From Schistosoma haematobium (taxonomy: Eukaryota > Platyhelminthes > Trematoda > Strigeidida > Schistosomatidae): 64,000 bases of DNA. The translations under genes and the position numbers were made by a program. Below, in pieces: positions 32,641-43,859 of this stretch. The DNA is taken from NCBI RefSeq assembly GCF_000699445.3, contig NC_067195.1, forward strand, positions 12,956,787 through 13,020,786. Direction: 5' to 3'. Position 1 is the stretch's first letter, and each line of letters starts with the position of its first letter. The notes below the pieces were generated by a model. It was given only the letters and a program-made list of their open reading frames with translations, searched no databases and was not told the DNA's origin.

Positions 32641-33011
32641 GACAATGGTTGCGAGGTAAGGTATATTTGATTGTATTAGATATATAGAGAAAATAAAACT
32701 TATAAAGTAGCTGTTTATAGAAGGAGAAGCATTTCACGTCAAACTATGCCATAATTTGATGATAACACTTGGTCAAGATCCTTCAGCTGGTACTGTCCAT
32801 TTAAACTAATAAGTTCAGAATCGATGGCGAATGCTTACCTCTTCAGACGCCTCAGGCAATTTTAGTCGTCTTAAAATACGTGGTAACTCAGTTGAAGAAA
32901 ATCTGAACACCAATTAAACTTTAAATATTTCCTATGATTTTACTAGCTTATCTCACACAATTTGTATTTCTGTGTGATTTCAAATTTACTGCTGCTGTGT
33001 CAACGTAGAAT

Positions 33012-33371
33012 TTGATCAAGATGGTAAAAAATTTCGTTTTCTTATTTAGCACTAATGAGTTTTTGAATAATCGATTTCACCGGGATGTTGGAGACAATAT
33101 TTATACACCGCCTATTTATCTGTGGTCCTTCTTTGGCATCCATTTCGTTATTGCAAACAGTATCGCTTTTGAAGGTGACAATTGTGATTTATGCTTTGAA
33201 GCCAATTTCATATTAAAATCGATTGCGAGATATCTTGATTGTTTGAAGATATCTACTCCATCTAATACCAAGAGTTGTTATTCCAAGGAACTTGGTATGG
33301 GCCTTTCTGACAAATTCCCATACATTGATGTTGACCTTAATGGTAGGTTAACACGAACTTATCACTCATGA
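33012..33371 (+). other. Unassigned 119-codon open frame
   Basis: The frame begins MIKMVKNFVFLFSTNEFLNN and includes ANSIAFEGDNCDLCFEANFI and KELGMGLSDKFPYIDVDLNG. No motif is recognised. It sits inside an intron of the - strand gene. It could be an exon of a + strand gene, a retrocopy remnant or chance; composition is not strikingly coding. Confidence 0.25.
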
Positions 33372-33689
33372 TTTAAGTAGTTTAGATTATGAAGCGTACA
33401 CCTCTTTAAAGATATCATTCAATTATAAAGTTCATTTTGAGTCTACCTAAAAGCAGTTTTACATTACTTCTGTTTCTAAACTTACCAATTTAAAATACTC
33501 ATCAATAGTTTGTTATGACAAGGCTTTCCGATTGTTCATTACTTCTAGTTTTTCTGTGGTTAAGCTTAAATCACTATAAATTTTTAGTTATTGAAAATGT
33601 ATTCACCATATAAGGTCACCTGTTGATCCTTACAATCCAGTGAGTTTTTGTCTTCGATTTACTTATATTTATTATTTGCGCGACTTTCT

Positions 33690-34780
33690 GACCAGAGCAC
33701 TCACCTATGCCTGTTACCCCTCATGAAGAAGCATGGGTCGCCCACCAGCATTCTTCATCGAACTCTGTCCTGGACAATCCTTCCCGGTAGTTTCCAGTTG
33801 TTATTCATCCTTTTCATATCTGCTTCTAACTTCCGACGCAGTGTGTTCTTTAGTCTTCCTCTTTTCTGTTTCCCTTTAGGATCCAAGTTAGCACTTGTTT
33901 CGTGATTCAGTTTGATGATTTTCACAACATATGTCCTATCCACTTCCATCATCTCTTCTTAATTTCCTCTTGTTTGTTGTTTTGAGTTCCAGATCTTTTT
34001 CAACTGTAGGAATGTCACTCTCGCTTTGCCAAGCCTCACCTTTACATCTGCATCGGATCCTCCTTGTTTACAGATGATGTTGTGCACCTGTTCCAGAGCT
34101 CCTTCATCAAGTATGATTGGTTTGGTGTTCTCTGTGTTGATTTTCAATATCTTGCTTTTTCCCTTGTGTATGTTGAGGCCTACTGATGCAGAGGCTTCTG
34201 CTACACTGTCTGTCTTCACCTGAATTTGTTCGTGTGTATGAGATAGAAGAGCTATGTCGTCTGCGAAATCCAAATCGTCTGGCTGCATCCAAGCTGTCTA
34301 TTGTATTCCATGCTTACCCCAGATATAGAGGTCTTCATAATCCAGTCGACCACCAGAAGAAAGAGAAAGCGGAGACTAAGCACACTTTTCTGACTGGTCC
34401 TCAATTGGAATGCATCTATCACCTTTCCTCCATGCACAACTTTTCAGTGAAGTTCGTCGTATGAATTCCGGATGATGTTAACGATCCCCTCAGGTACACC
34501 ATAGTGTCGAAAAAGAGTCCGTAAGGTTCTCCTATCCATGCTGTCAAATGCTTTCTCGTAGTCATGGAAGCTGATATATAGTGATGAGTTCCATTCAATT
34601 GATTGTTCAACGATGATCCGTAGTGTTGTAGCTTGGTCTCTGCACAACTGATCCTTAAGGAATCCGGGATGTTGGTCTCGAAGCTGGTAGGCGTCGACTG
34701 AATCTTTCATTCGACTCAACAACACTCTGTTGAAAGCGCTTCCTGGTGCCGACAGTAGTGTGATGCCTCCAAAGCTGAGT
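33690..34780 (-). mobile_element. RTE-A copy 3, 5' truncated and internally deleted
   Basis: Nearly identical to copy 1 over the [15 protein letters not shown] block (33959-34288). On the - strand it begins with FGGITLLSAPG, then AFNRVLLSRMKDSVDAYQLR, QATTLRIIVEQSIEWNSSLY and FHDYEKAFDSMDRRTL (motif A), and continues to LKKIWNSKQ. There about 350 bp are deleted, joining to the C-terminal [20 protein letters not shown]. It has the same VHNIICKQ lesion as copy 1. Confidence 0.88.
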
Positions 34781-34869
34781 TCTCATACTCGCTGTGATCT
34801 CCTTTATTGATTTATTGACGATGTATTCTTCTTCCCAGTTTAATTGGTAGGTCTTCTTGAACTCCCAGC

Positions 34870-35045
34870 GTTGGATGTCGGTTTAATGGTTTGGAGATTG
34901 TGTCCGCACTCAAGTGGAAACACTGGGTTCGAGTCTCAGATGCAGGGTTGTGAATGGTCACTGGTAAGTAGTCCTAGACTAGGGTAAAATGGTCGACTGG
35001 TACTTCCATGTTTTCAATGGTGGTCTTAATATGATCAATGAGCGA
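34870..35045 (+). repeat. SINE-H copy, tRNA-like with B box
   Basis: Begins GTCGGTTTAATGGTTTGGAG; a B-box-like GGGTTCGAGTC is at 34925-34935. It continues with TCACTGGTAAGTAGTCC, AGGGTAAAATGGTCGACTGG and TTTTCAATGGTGGTCTTAAT. These align with the hammerhead block of 17612-17800 but the core CTGAGGA is GTAAGTA, so the ribozyme is dead. Confidence 0.6.
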
Positions 35046-35116
35046 GCTGACAAGTGAAATAATTCTTTTGAAAGACAATAATTACACAAAATATTCAATA
35101 CATTGGTGTAACATAC

Positions 35117-35298
35117 CATGTTAAAAGATCTAGAAAGGCGCCAGACGACAAGTCAGATAGATTTGGTAATGGTTGTCCACAAACCAATGAAGAAAAAAAC
35201 CGATAAACCTGTGCATAAGGTAAATATATAGGGTCTGGATCTCTTTTATTGATTTTACGACATTCTACACTTTCCCACGTAGAAGCTCGCTGGAGAAC
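35117..35298 (-). CDS. Unidentified - strand gene, exon 1 of the phased chain
   Basis: This 182-bp exon runs from an ACATATTTCAG acceptor to a GTATGT donor. It encodes VLQRASTWESVECRKINKRD, then DPIYLPYAQVYRFFSSLVCG and QPLPNLSDLSSGAFLDLLT. The last codon is split TG+T (Cys) with the exon at 30483. It opens in phase 0, which would be compatible with splicing from GAT at about 36391, but the donor there (GTAGAA) is poor. Confidence 0.62.
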
Positions 35299-35465
35299 CT
35301 GAAATATGTTACAAGAGGATTTCACAATACTAGTTATGAATACATTATGACTAATGACTTCTTACGGCGACTTTAATGTCTTACCCTTACAATTCTTAGT
35401 TGCTAGCAGGAAGAATACCCCTACAACTGGCGATACAGTACATTTCAGTGGACTTTATTAACTGA

Positions 35466-35513
<48 letters not shown>
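35466..35513. repeat. (AT)n microsatellite
   Basis: A TA run of about 48 bases, 170 bases upstream of the - strand exon at 35298. Confidence 0.95.
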
Positions 35514-35515
<2 letters not shown>

Positions 35516-36377
35516 GTCAGTGATTAAGATTCCACAAGTTCAACCATTGTGACTATCCTTGCCTCCCCATGTACTTCAATTTGGGAAACCGAGTAGCAGC
35601 ATTTGTGCCTCAAAACCAAGTACACAAATTTGTATCTGGTAAACGATTCAACAATACATGATAAATAACACCAATGGCTTTTACATGATGTTTTAGGTTT
35701 GAGTGGAAAGTTTTTAGTTGTAAGAAACGGTCATCCTACATACTCTTTGCAGGTGAACATTGTCAAAAGATCTATAGCCCAACGGATTTGAATGCTATAT
35801 CCTAGTTCTACTTATTGGGATATTACAGATACAAAGTTTTGGTCATAAATGTCAATGACTTAAAAATACAGATTGAACAGAAAATGATCATGAGGCTTTA
35901 CTAATGGACTGTGAGGGGAGTGTGGCCCAGCTTAGTATTGGAAGCGTTAATTATGAAAATCTAAGCTCATTTCAGGCGAAGATACAAACGGAGGTAAAAG
36001 TATATGTCTTGGTGAATTGTCTTATGTTATTCTTTCAAACATATCAATTTTTAAATTATTTATCAAGTACAGGATTATGTACTTAATTTTCGATCAGATT
36101 TTTTGGTGAGTTAAGATAATTATACTATTCAGTTTCTTGAACCAAAGTAAACAGGAAATGCAGTCCAAACTGAAAACTGAATTACTGGGGATTGGATGCT
36201 TTAACCATTAAGCCACCTACTTATTACAGTAATAATTAGATAAAAACATGAGAATATGCATTGCTATGTAAACGACATACTTCATTCAATGCCATACTAT
36301 AATTATAGTATTCAGTACAACTGTGTCTAGTTATTTGTAATAAAATCTGTGTAAAGAAAAAATCTGGTATTAAGTAA

Positions 36378-36439
36378 TCATAGAAATTCTACATCAATTG
36401 ATCCTTCAGGTTTAACTTCCGGTACAGTAATTTGTGGAT
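36378..36439 (-). CDS. Candidate terminal exon, - strand gene
   Basis: After a TTTCTTGTTTTAG acceptor the frame reads DPQITVPEVKPEGSIDVEFL and stops at 36378. It is in phase with the exon at 36495-36546. Either this ends a separate small gene (38039-36378) whose C-terminus is EGSIDVEFL, or splicing at ID|GTAGAA joins it to the exon at 35298. The sequence alone does not decide. Not recognised. Confidence 0.5.
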
Positions 36440-36494
36440 CTAAAACAAGAAAAATTATGTTTATAAGTATTGGTTAATACAGATTATTGTTTAC

Positions 36495-36546
36495 CCTGTA
36501 AATTCTTCTCATCCACATCCATAAGGCAAGCTATAAGTTCTCTAAT
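36495..36546 (-). CDS. Candidate small exon, - strand gene
   Basis: A 52-bp exon between TTAACTTTTAG and GTAAAC encoding IRELIACLMDVDEKNLQ. Phase 0 in, one base out, which completes Asp in the next exon. Helical in character; unidentified. Confidence 0.52.
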
Positions 36547-37114
36547 CTAAAAGTTAATCAGAACTTTAGTGAATCAAATAAAGGTTACTTAGTAATATAA
36601 AAAACAGCTTTTAAAACTACATAAAATAATAAACTAGTAGAATGATATTATTAACAACCAAAAAAGTTCTCACTTAAACTCTAAAAGAATTTCGTAAATT
36701 CTTTTCCAGTTAATTGTAGGTATACTCCTATTCCCCGGTTGTCAATGTTTTTTGTTCCTTATGATTTTTGCTGTTTCGAACTCAACTTCATTGACTAATA
36801 ATAATATTAAGTAAAACTGTTTATAATATCGTTACTAACTGTAACTAGGCCACTGTCAGTTGATGAGCAGACTCCAAGTATAATGAATTCCGTTTATTCT
36901 GTAAATTTTATTGTGAGTAATTTGTTGAAATTAATTGAAGAACTAGGTTCTCAACTTACTGTACAAACCAAAGGTTTTTTTAATTAGACCCAGGCTTTCA
37001 GTACAGCAAGAAACTAAATGCTGAAAAACGATCAACAGCTAGTGTTAGGTTAATATTTCGAGCTTATCGGTGGTTATGAGTAACTGTTATCTCAACGAAA
37101 TCTAAGCTTCCTCT

Positions 37115-37595
37115 TATTTTATTTTATTTGAACACATATATATTGGTACAAGGAGGCACCAAATACATATGCGCCACACAAATCTCATTTGATATGTGTG
37201 AGGGCTGTGATACTGCCCGGGTGCCCAAACCGAAGCAGGTGGTTTTCTTACGCGGCCACTCCCAGAGCCTTCGAGCTGAAGGTCTGATCCACATGGCAAT
37301 GGAGCATCGTAAGGAGATGCAGTTTCATGGAAGCCAGTGACCAACAATTGGTTCATACGCCATTTGTTCCCTCAGGATGCTAGAGCCCATGTGCACCATA
37401 GATTTGGAATCCGGTTAAAGCGCCGGACATTCGCTTTTCGTCCTCTCATTTTCGTAAACAACACCCCCTCCACGAGAAGGCAGTGAGTAGGACTTCCCTG
37501 GCAGAGGCTATATACGCGTGGCCATTTGAGAGCATTTCGAGAGGGAGGGCGAACCCACCCCGCTCTCGGCCATACCAGGGCGTTTGGGGGCTAAG
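37115..37595 (-). mobile_element. SINE-T copy 3
   Basis: Nearly identical to copy 2 over its length; the differences are concentrated at the 5' end (GGCCATTTGAGAGCATTTCG, absent from copy 2) and at the tail. It lies in the intron between - strand exons 36546 and 37979. The near identity implies very recent activity or gene conversion. Confidence 0.87.
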
Positions 37596-37978
37596 CTTCC
37601 TCTAAAACTCAAGGATCGGTAGAAATGTAACAACCTGTAAGTACATTATTAATTGTAGTACAAATTATGAACCTCACTTTTAAAGAGCGATTTTTTATTC
37701 CCGACACTCAACAATGGTAGGTTTTTAAAATCATCATAGGGATTTTCTACCAACAGGTTGAAATATACCAGATATCAAGTATAGTTAATCTAAACGTTAT
37801 TAGTTCAGAAAATGCACTTTATTCCGCGACCAGTGGATTACAGTCAGCGTTCAATCTAAAAAAATCTAACTAAAACAGTCGAAAAACTACTTCTAGAAAA
37901 AAATATATTTAGTAGTTTCCAAGGATATTACAGAAACCGATATTATTAAAGAAACGTATCCAAAGTATAAAAACTCAC

Positions 37979-38039
37979 CTCTGTTTTCTTTTTTGTTTGT
38001 ATGAATTCAGCCAATTCACGTGTTGAAAATGAACGATCT
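37979..38039 (-). CDS. Candidate small exon, - strand gene (most 5' found)
   Basis: A 61-bp exon between GCAATTCTATTAG and GTGAGT. The only open frame is DRSFSTRELAEFIQTKKKTE, entered with one base and left in phase 0, which fits the exon at 36546. Upstream exons were not found; a young SINE-T copy lies just 5' at 38.7 kb. Confidence 0.52.
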
Positions 38040-38667
38040 CTAATAGAATTGCAATTTAAATTGAAGTTAGGACTAACCTTTTTAACGCACTCAGTAATAA
38101 ACTTAATTCAGAATCTGACCATTCTGATGTAACATGATTCAACTTTGTTAAGGATGGAATCATTGAGTATGATTTATATAATATGACTTATCTTATGTTT
38201 TCAATGTTGAAATTACAAAATACCAGTGATTTATATGAAACTTCCGATACCAATAAGACAAAATAAATTCTTTGTACTTGGCTGTGAAGTGAAATAAATA
38301 AAAAGTAGATTACAACAGACGAATGAATACATTTTTAGTGATCAAATTATACATGAATAACATAATTTTAAACCCAATATTACTTCAAAATATAAGTACC
38401 AAAATAACTCTGTAATGTGTAAAGTTAGGAAATAGTGATAAGACCAGGATACTTAACGAAACTCAAAAAATATGCATATGACTTTCGCAAGATTGAATGT
38501 TAATTAGGGTGAGTAGTGATCACTTATTCCGATTAAATCTAGTTGAAAAATACATTTGATTTATGTGTAAGCCTGTAGTTTCAACAAACGGTAACACTGG
38601 AGACCGTAGAGAAATAAATCTATAAATTAGAAGATACCAGTGCTTAATAAATTTGCTTGATCTAAGA

Positions 38668-39155
38668 AGCCCCCAAATGCCCTGGTATGGCCGAGAGTGG
38701 GGAGAGTCCGCTCTCCCTCTCGAAATGCTCTCAAATGACCACGCGTATATAGCCTCTGCCAGGGAAGTCCTACTCACTGCCTTCTCGTGGAGGGGGTGTT
38801 GTTTACGAAAATGAGAGGACGAAAAGCGAATGTCCGGCGCTTTAACCGGATTCCAAATCTATGGTGCACATGGGCTCTAGCATCCTGAGGGAACAAATGG
38901 CGTATGAACCAATTGTTGGTCACTGGCTTCCATGAGACTGCATCTCCTTACGATGCTCCATTGCCATGTGGATCAGACCTTCAGCCCGAAGGCTCTGGGA
39001 GTGGCCCCATAAGAAAACCACCTGCTTCGGTTTGGGCACCCGGGCAGTATCACAGCCCTCACACATATCAAATGAGATTTGTGTGGCGCATATGTATTTG
39101 GTGCCTCCTTGTACCAATATATATGTGTTCGAATAATAATAATAATAATAATAAC
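38668..39155 (+). mobile_element. SINE-T copy 4 with (AAT)n tail
   Basis: In the opposite orientation to copies 2 and 3. It starts CCCCCAAATGCCCTGGTATG and ends ACCAATATATATGTGTTCGA followed by an (AAT)n run at 39134-39153. That tail is the expected 3' end of a target-primed retroelement, which fixes the element's orientation. Confidence 0.88.
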
Positions 39156-39159
39156 GCGT

Positions 39160-40000
39160 AAAGGTCCTTTATTTATATCAAAACTGTTTGCCGGTGGTAA
39201 TTTTACTGTTCATTTGCATTAAACTGTTTTATAACTAAACACTTAACTGACATGCTGTCCAAGGTCAGCTGTATCGTTTGTTTTTACCCAGACGTATTAC
39301 CGAATAATGAAAGAAATATCTACACATTTGATTTGACTTGAACAAATGCAACTGTTTCCTTAGGTGTGTTGTTCACCAACATGTTAATCAAGTTTTACCT
39401 AGACAAAATATCCAGAATACGTAGGGGACTGCATATGATTTAGCTTAAATTAGAAAAACTATATGTTTAACAACCTCGTTTATAGAGAACGATTAAAAAC
39501 TGAACCCTAAAATGATAATCAAGCAAAAAAAGTCGGGAATTTTGTAGGTACGTAGGGTAGTTTTTAAAAAGACTGCAAATTTCACCATGGAAGACAAATG
39601 ACCTACATCAATAGAAAACATTCATTCTGTTGTTGTTTGTGGATAATACTAAAATGTTGAGAGTTTATCCCCTGTACTTGCCGATTACAGACACAAAAAG
39701 GGTACTGGTATTTGTTTTCCTCGTTGAGTATATCTTTTAGTATTGTTTGTATTCAAAAGTGTTAAGGCCTTTCTGTAACTTTTGAAGTCGGATTTTTTTA
39801 TTGTTGTTAGGTACAGTAATATACAAACCTCTGTTTTTGCTTGTGTTCAGTGTCTATCACCTAAAAAGCCTTAAAACACACCCTTTCTAGAGATCAGTTT
39901 TCGCTTTTGTTCTTCCTGCGAGATCACGAAACAAATTCATCGCGCAAGAAAAACAACGTTGTGGAAGACCTGAATGATATTTCCCGGTCGATGATGGAGT
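39160..40000. other. No recognised feature
   Basis: Intergenic or intronic AT-rich sequence between SINE-T copy 4 and the RTE-B tail. Nothing supported. Confidence 0.4.
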
Positions 40001-40002
40001 CA

Positions 40003-40626
40003 GACAGTCAGTCAGTCAGTAACAACGTAGAACTTCGTACGCACATACATCAGTTCGAGTTGCCACACCACATTAGCACAGAGATGCAGTTGTCGATTCA
40101 AATCCCGTAGTGGTAGAGGTAATAAGAGTATAAGCAGTAATCGGGAAGATTAGGGTTTGGAGATGTTATTTAAAGAGTATAATCCAGTGAAATAAATTTG
40201 GAAAGAGGAAAAAAGGGACATGAAGAATTCAGAAGATTAGAATTTGGGAGAACACAGAGAGTGGATGCACCTGCGCAATTGCAAACGATTTTGAGCCATG
40301 TCATTCAGGGTCTCTAACCATCGGTTGCTATCATCTCGCGGTCCCCAACCAGGTAGTCTACACCTACCAACATGACTCAGTTCACTTGTCAGTGACTTCA
40401 TGGACTTGTGCCATGTTTTGGTTTGGCCGCCCCTAGCTTTCTTCCAACCTACTCCTATACCACTGAACATAGCACGTCGAGGCAGTCGGTGGTTGGGCAT
40501 ACGTAACACGTGTCCCAGCCATCTCAACTGATGAAGTTTCACTACTTCATCAATTGATTTGCCATGTAGCAACTGTAATAAGTGGTATGTAAAGGTATGT
40601 AAATCTAGTCTCAGATCCGGATTCAC
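40003..40626 (-). mobile_element. RTE-B 3' fragment
   Basis: On the - strand a 129-codon frame (40626-40237) reads KSIDEVVKLHQLRWLGHVLR, MPNHRLPRRAMFSGIGVGWK, KARGGQTKTWHKSMKSLTS and RLPGWGPRDDSNRWLETLND. The 3' untranslated end finishes in GTTCTACGTTGTTACTGACT repeats, the same GTTCTACG..(TGAC)n tail as the RTE-B copy at 26200-26226. It is 5' truncated. Confidence 0.88.
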
Positions 40627-40639
40627 ATATCAACGCAAA

Positions 40640-42400
40640 TCAGACTATGGGGAGAAAAGTCTGAGCGGCTAAGATGATGTGATCAAGAGACAAGTCAGTT
40701 TAGTAAAAGTGTCGAAGTGGAAACACGTCCCTGTGGTAACCTACACAACACAGCAAATGAAACAAACTTGCCTACAGTTACTGACCGTAAGCACTTAGGA
40801 GTTACAACAAGCAATGATTTTAGAAATGTACAAAGCATTGGTGTGATTTTTGTCAGTTTCCTAACCTTTTGAGAAATTAGCAAGGCATTTTGGAGCTCAG
40901 ACAGCATGCTTAAAATAATGTGTCAAATGTACGTGAAACTGCATCCGAAATATGGATTTCAAAAGATGAGCTAATCTACAACACATCTTGAAGATTCTTG
41001 AAAACCCCATAAGCTGAAATCGCAATTTGACTTCAAACGAGTAGCGGCGGGACTATAATTTATAGACTAACCAATAAGATATAAGATAATAGGCCTCGGA
41101 TATTGGCGCGAAATTCACTCATCCAATTTGGTTAAGTAGTTTTGGCATTAAAGCTGATGTCAATTCGTGAAAACCCGAAATTTAATTCCTAATGTTAATC
41201 ATCAACTGTAAAACACAATTCGCTAGTGATCTTTAATGTTCATCTAATGACTAGCACCAAATGAGGGTTATAAACTAGTGTGAAGAAATGGAGTTATGAT
41301 TTATAGTTGATGATAAGAGTTAGGAATTAGATTAGGGGTTTTGTCACAAACTGACATCAGCTATAACGCCAAAGCTGCACTTAGCCATATGAATGAATGA
41401 ATTTCATGTGAAAATCTGTTAACTGATTGGTTCGGTTGGGGAAATTCCCCAGCATTTCCCCAAACCTTTGAAGAAGACAATGAAACTCTAGGGAAAACCC
41501 AAAAATTTACCCCGAATCCCCCAAAATTTGCTCAAAAGAGAGAAACTGAATCAATTTACACATTCGAACCGTTGAAGACATTAATAACAAAAGTACTCAC
41601 CATCCAGGTACATAATACTAAACTTCCGTAATTAGTCAATGAAAAGTAAAAATGGCCAATAGGTAGTAAGAACCACTCGATAATTCATTAGATGAATACA
41701 CGTCACTGTACACCAGATCCTTTCTAAGCCAGCCGCCGTTGCGCGAAACGACCTTGAACGGACTGAAACAGGCGGTAATACCATGTTTCAATTACTGGGG
41801 GGTATGTTCGTTGCCCGTTGTGTTGCCTGAATACCAAGAGTTCTCATATTTAAGTAGTCTGTTGCTGCAGTAAAGCCACAAATTCATTGCATAGAACATT
41901 GAGATGTTTCTCTCTGTCTTGTAGTGCACTCGTTGGATCGACTGTTGCTCCGTAACTTCCCAAACAGCTTATTTCGGCGAAACTTTTCTCTTACTTGGGT
42001 AAATTATGAGAGTAATTTTGATCAAGAGCGTTCTGTTTGCCTGGGAGAGAAAGGAATTACGAGCAGATGTAATCTGGATCGTGGATAAACTGGGACTTGC
42101 CGGTGTCCTTGTCGTCATATGCTGCTGGTATGAAGACGAACTCTCACAGGTAAACTCTATCAACTACAAAAAATAAACTGTATAGTTCATCATCGTTGCA
42201 GTCGAAGGAAGATAAATAACACTCACAACTTCCATACTAACAACAATTTCACTACCAAGACGAGGCAAACAATATGTACAGATTCAACGAAGCCATGGGT
42301 AGATATACCAATAACTATAATGGGTAACAGTTTGTGAAAATTAAAAATAACTAAGTGTTCGCTTTATAAGTGCCTGTTTCGTTACGAAAAATTGTAGTAC
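40640..42400. other. No assigned gene
   Basis: AT-rich. At 41960-42160 both strands are open; the + strand read ILIKSVLFAWERKELRADVI and WIVDKLGLAGVLVVICCWYE is suggestive of a decayed element but could be chance. Confidence 0.35.
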
Positions 42401-42404
42401 TGCA

Positions 42405-42835
42405 TCAATTTAAATGTCACTAGAATGTTTCGTTATATATATAAGTTTCTTCACAACGACAGTGTATTCGGATGGATAATTGTAGTGGCACTGTTTCTTA
42501 ACCACACGGTCTTCGAAGCCGAGCGTATAATTTTTGAAAATATATAAATTCAACGTGGAACGCTTGGAGAAGGTCGGCAATGGTGGACGTGGAAACATTC
42601 ATTCGACCGGATGATATGGCTCAGCCCTGCACACGTGGCCATTATGTGTAACCTATCACTATTCACATAAAATATTACACTCTATCCGCAACATAAATGT
42701 GTTATTCAGAAGTGCTAAGTATCATATTGTTAATTGTTACGATGCGATGAGTCAGCGTAGACAGTAATGTGACTTCCATGGAAGATCTTACAGATTAGGC
42801 AGTCACATCACGACGAATTCGCCGTTTTAGGATTC
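42405..42835 (-). repeat. Unclassified ~400-bp repeat, copy 1
   Basis: On the - strand it starts TGTGACTGCCTAATCTGTAA and continues with GATCTT, AGTCACATTACTGTCTACGC, TGACTCATCGCATCGTAA, GGGCTGAGCCATATCA, TCGAAGACCGTGTGGTTAAG and CACTACAA. The same blocks in the same order occur on the + strand at 46665-47050. It has a TG start and might be an LTR or a tail of an unknown element. Confidence 0.65.
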
Positions 42836-43859
42836 GGTCTGCTGTCAAAGTAGTATTAATGCCGCGATGGTCTATAATTCAACATACTAACAAGACTGAG
42901 CATAGTTGTTATATCTAGTTATAAAGAATTCATTGGATGAATAAACGTGGCAGTAGTCACTATAAAGCACAGTCACCATCAACTTGTAAATTGGTTCTTC
43001 ACATAATCTTCCATATTCGGAAATTCGCCAAGCTTTTCACCGGCATAGACTTGATTATTAGAAAAGTTTGAGCCTTTCAATTAGTTGACAGATGTCATAA
43101 GTAGCATATCAGAAAACCTGTGGGGACAAACGATTAAACTTCGTTGTCAGTATCAAATTCAATAAGTTAATGAAATAGCAGCTAAGATAATGCATTTATA
43201 GGTGTTTTACTTGTAAACAGTGCACTTCATTTTCCAACCCTTCTAGAATTTCACCTGGTCAGATGATACTAACAAAGAAACTGCAGGTGTCAAATAAACG
43301 GACTGAAAAATTTTAATTAGTAATATGAAATCTGAGAAAAATCCAATTACAACTTTCATAATACAATTAGCGATCCACTGTTTACCTGCATACCGGTAAG
43401 CGCTATTTAGATATTACTCATCAATATGCATTAGAACGTTTTTTATAATTCGGTCAGTGACTGCAGATTGTGTTTACAGAAATTCATTCGTTAATCCGAT
43501 AACAAATGCATCATAAATTAGCATTAACTACGACAAACTCTCATCGTTTTACTTCCTAAGAATATGTGACTAATTATTGTGGTACCTACAGCATTGTCAT
43601 ACACAGTTCCTGTATATGTTCAAAAAGCGGGCAGAAAAGGCCATCAACGTCAATTGTTACTCATATGATTTTTCTTCCTCAGACACGTTAGATAACGGCA
43701 TTTTCCTTGACTGCATTACTTACATAGTTTGAGCTGGTGCCCAAACTTTGTGTGCTTTCCAGTTCTTGATCCCGCTATACGGAGAAAATCGGAAGCAGAT
43801 ATACTGACATCCAATTTCTCTGAATCTGGTGAGGATGTTTAGTGACATGATATTTTGAC

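Noticed and set aside
33959..34288. FADD-containing frame as a host gene
   Set aside because: It is the RTE-A reverse transcriptase, nearly identical to the copy at 6083-6625.
38780..38830. GGACGAAA within SINE-T, resembling a hammerhead GAAA box
   Set aside because: No CUGANGA core or pairing stem I is found nearby on the same strand.
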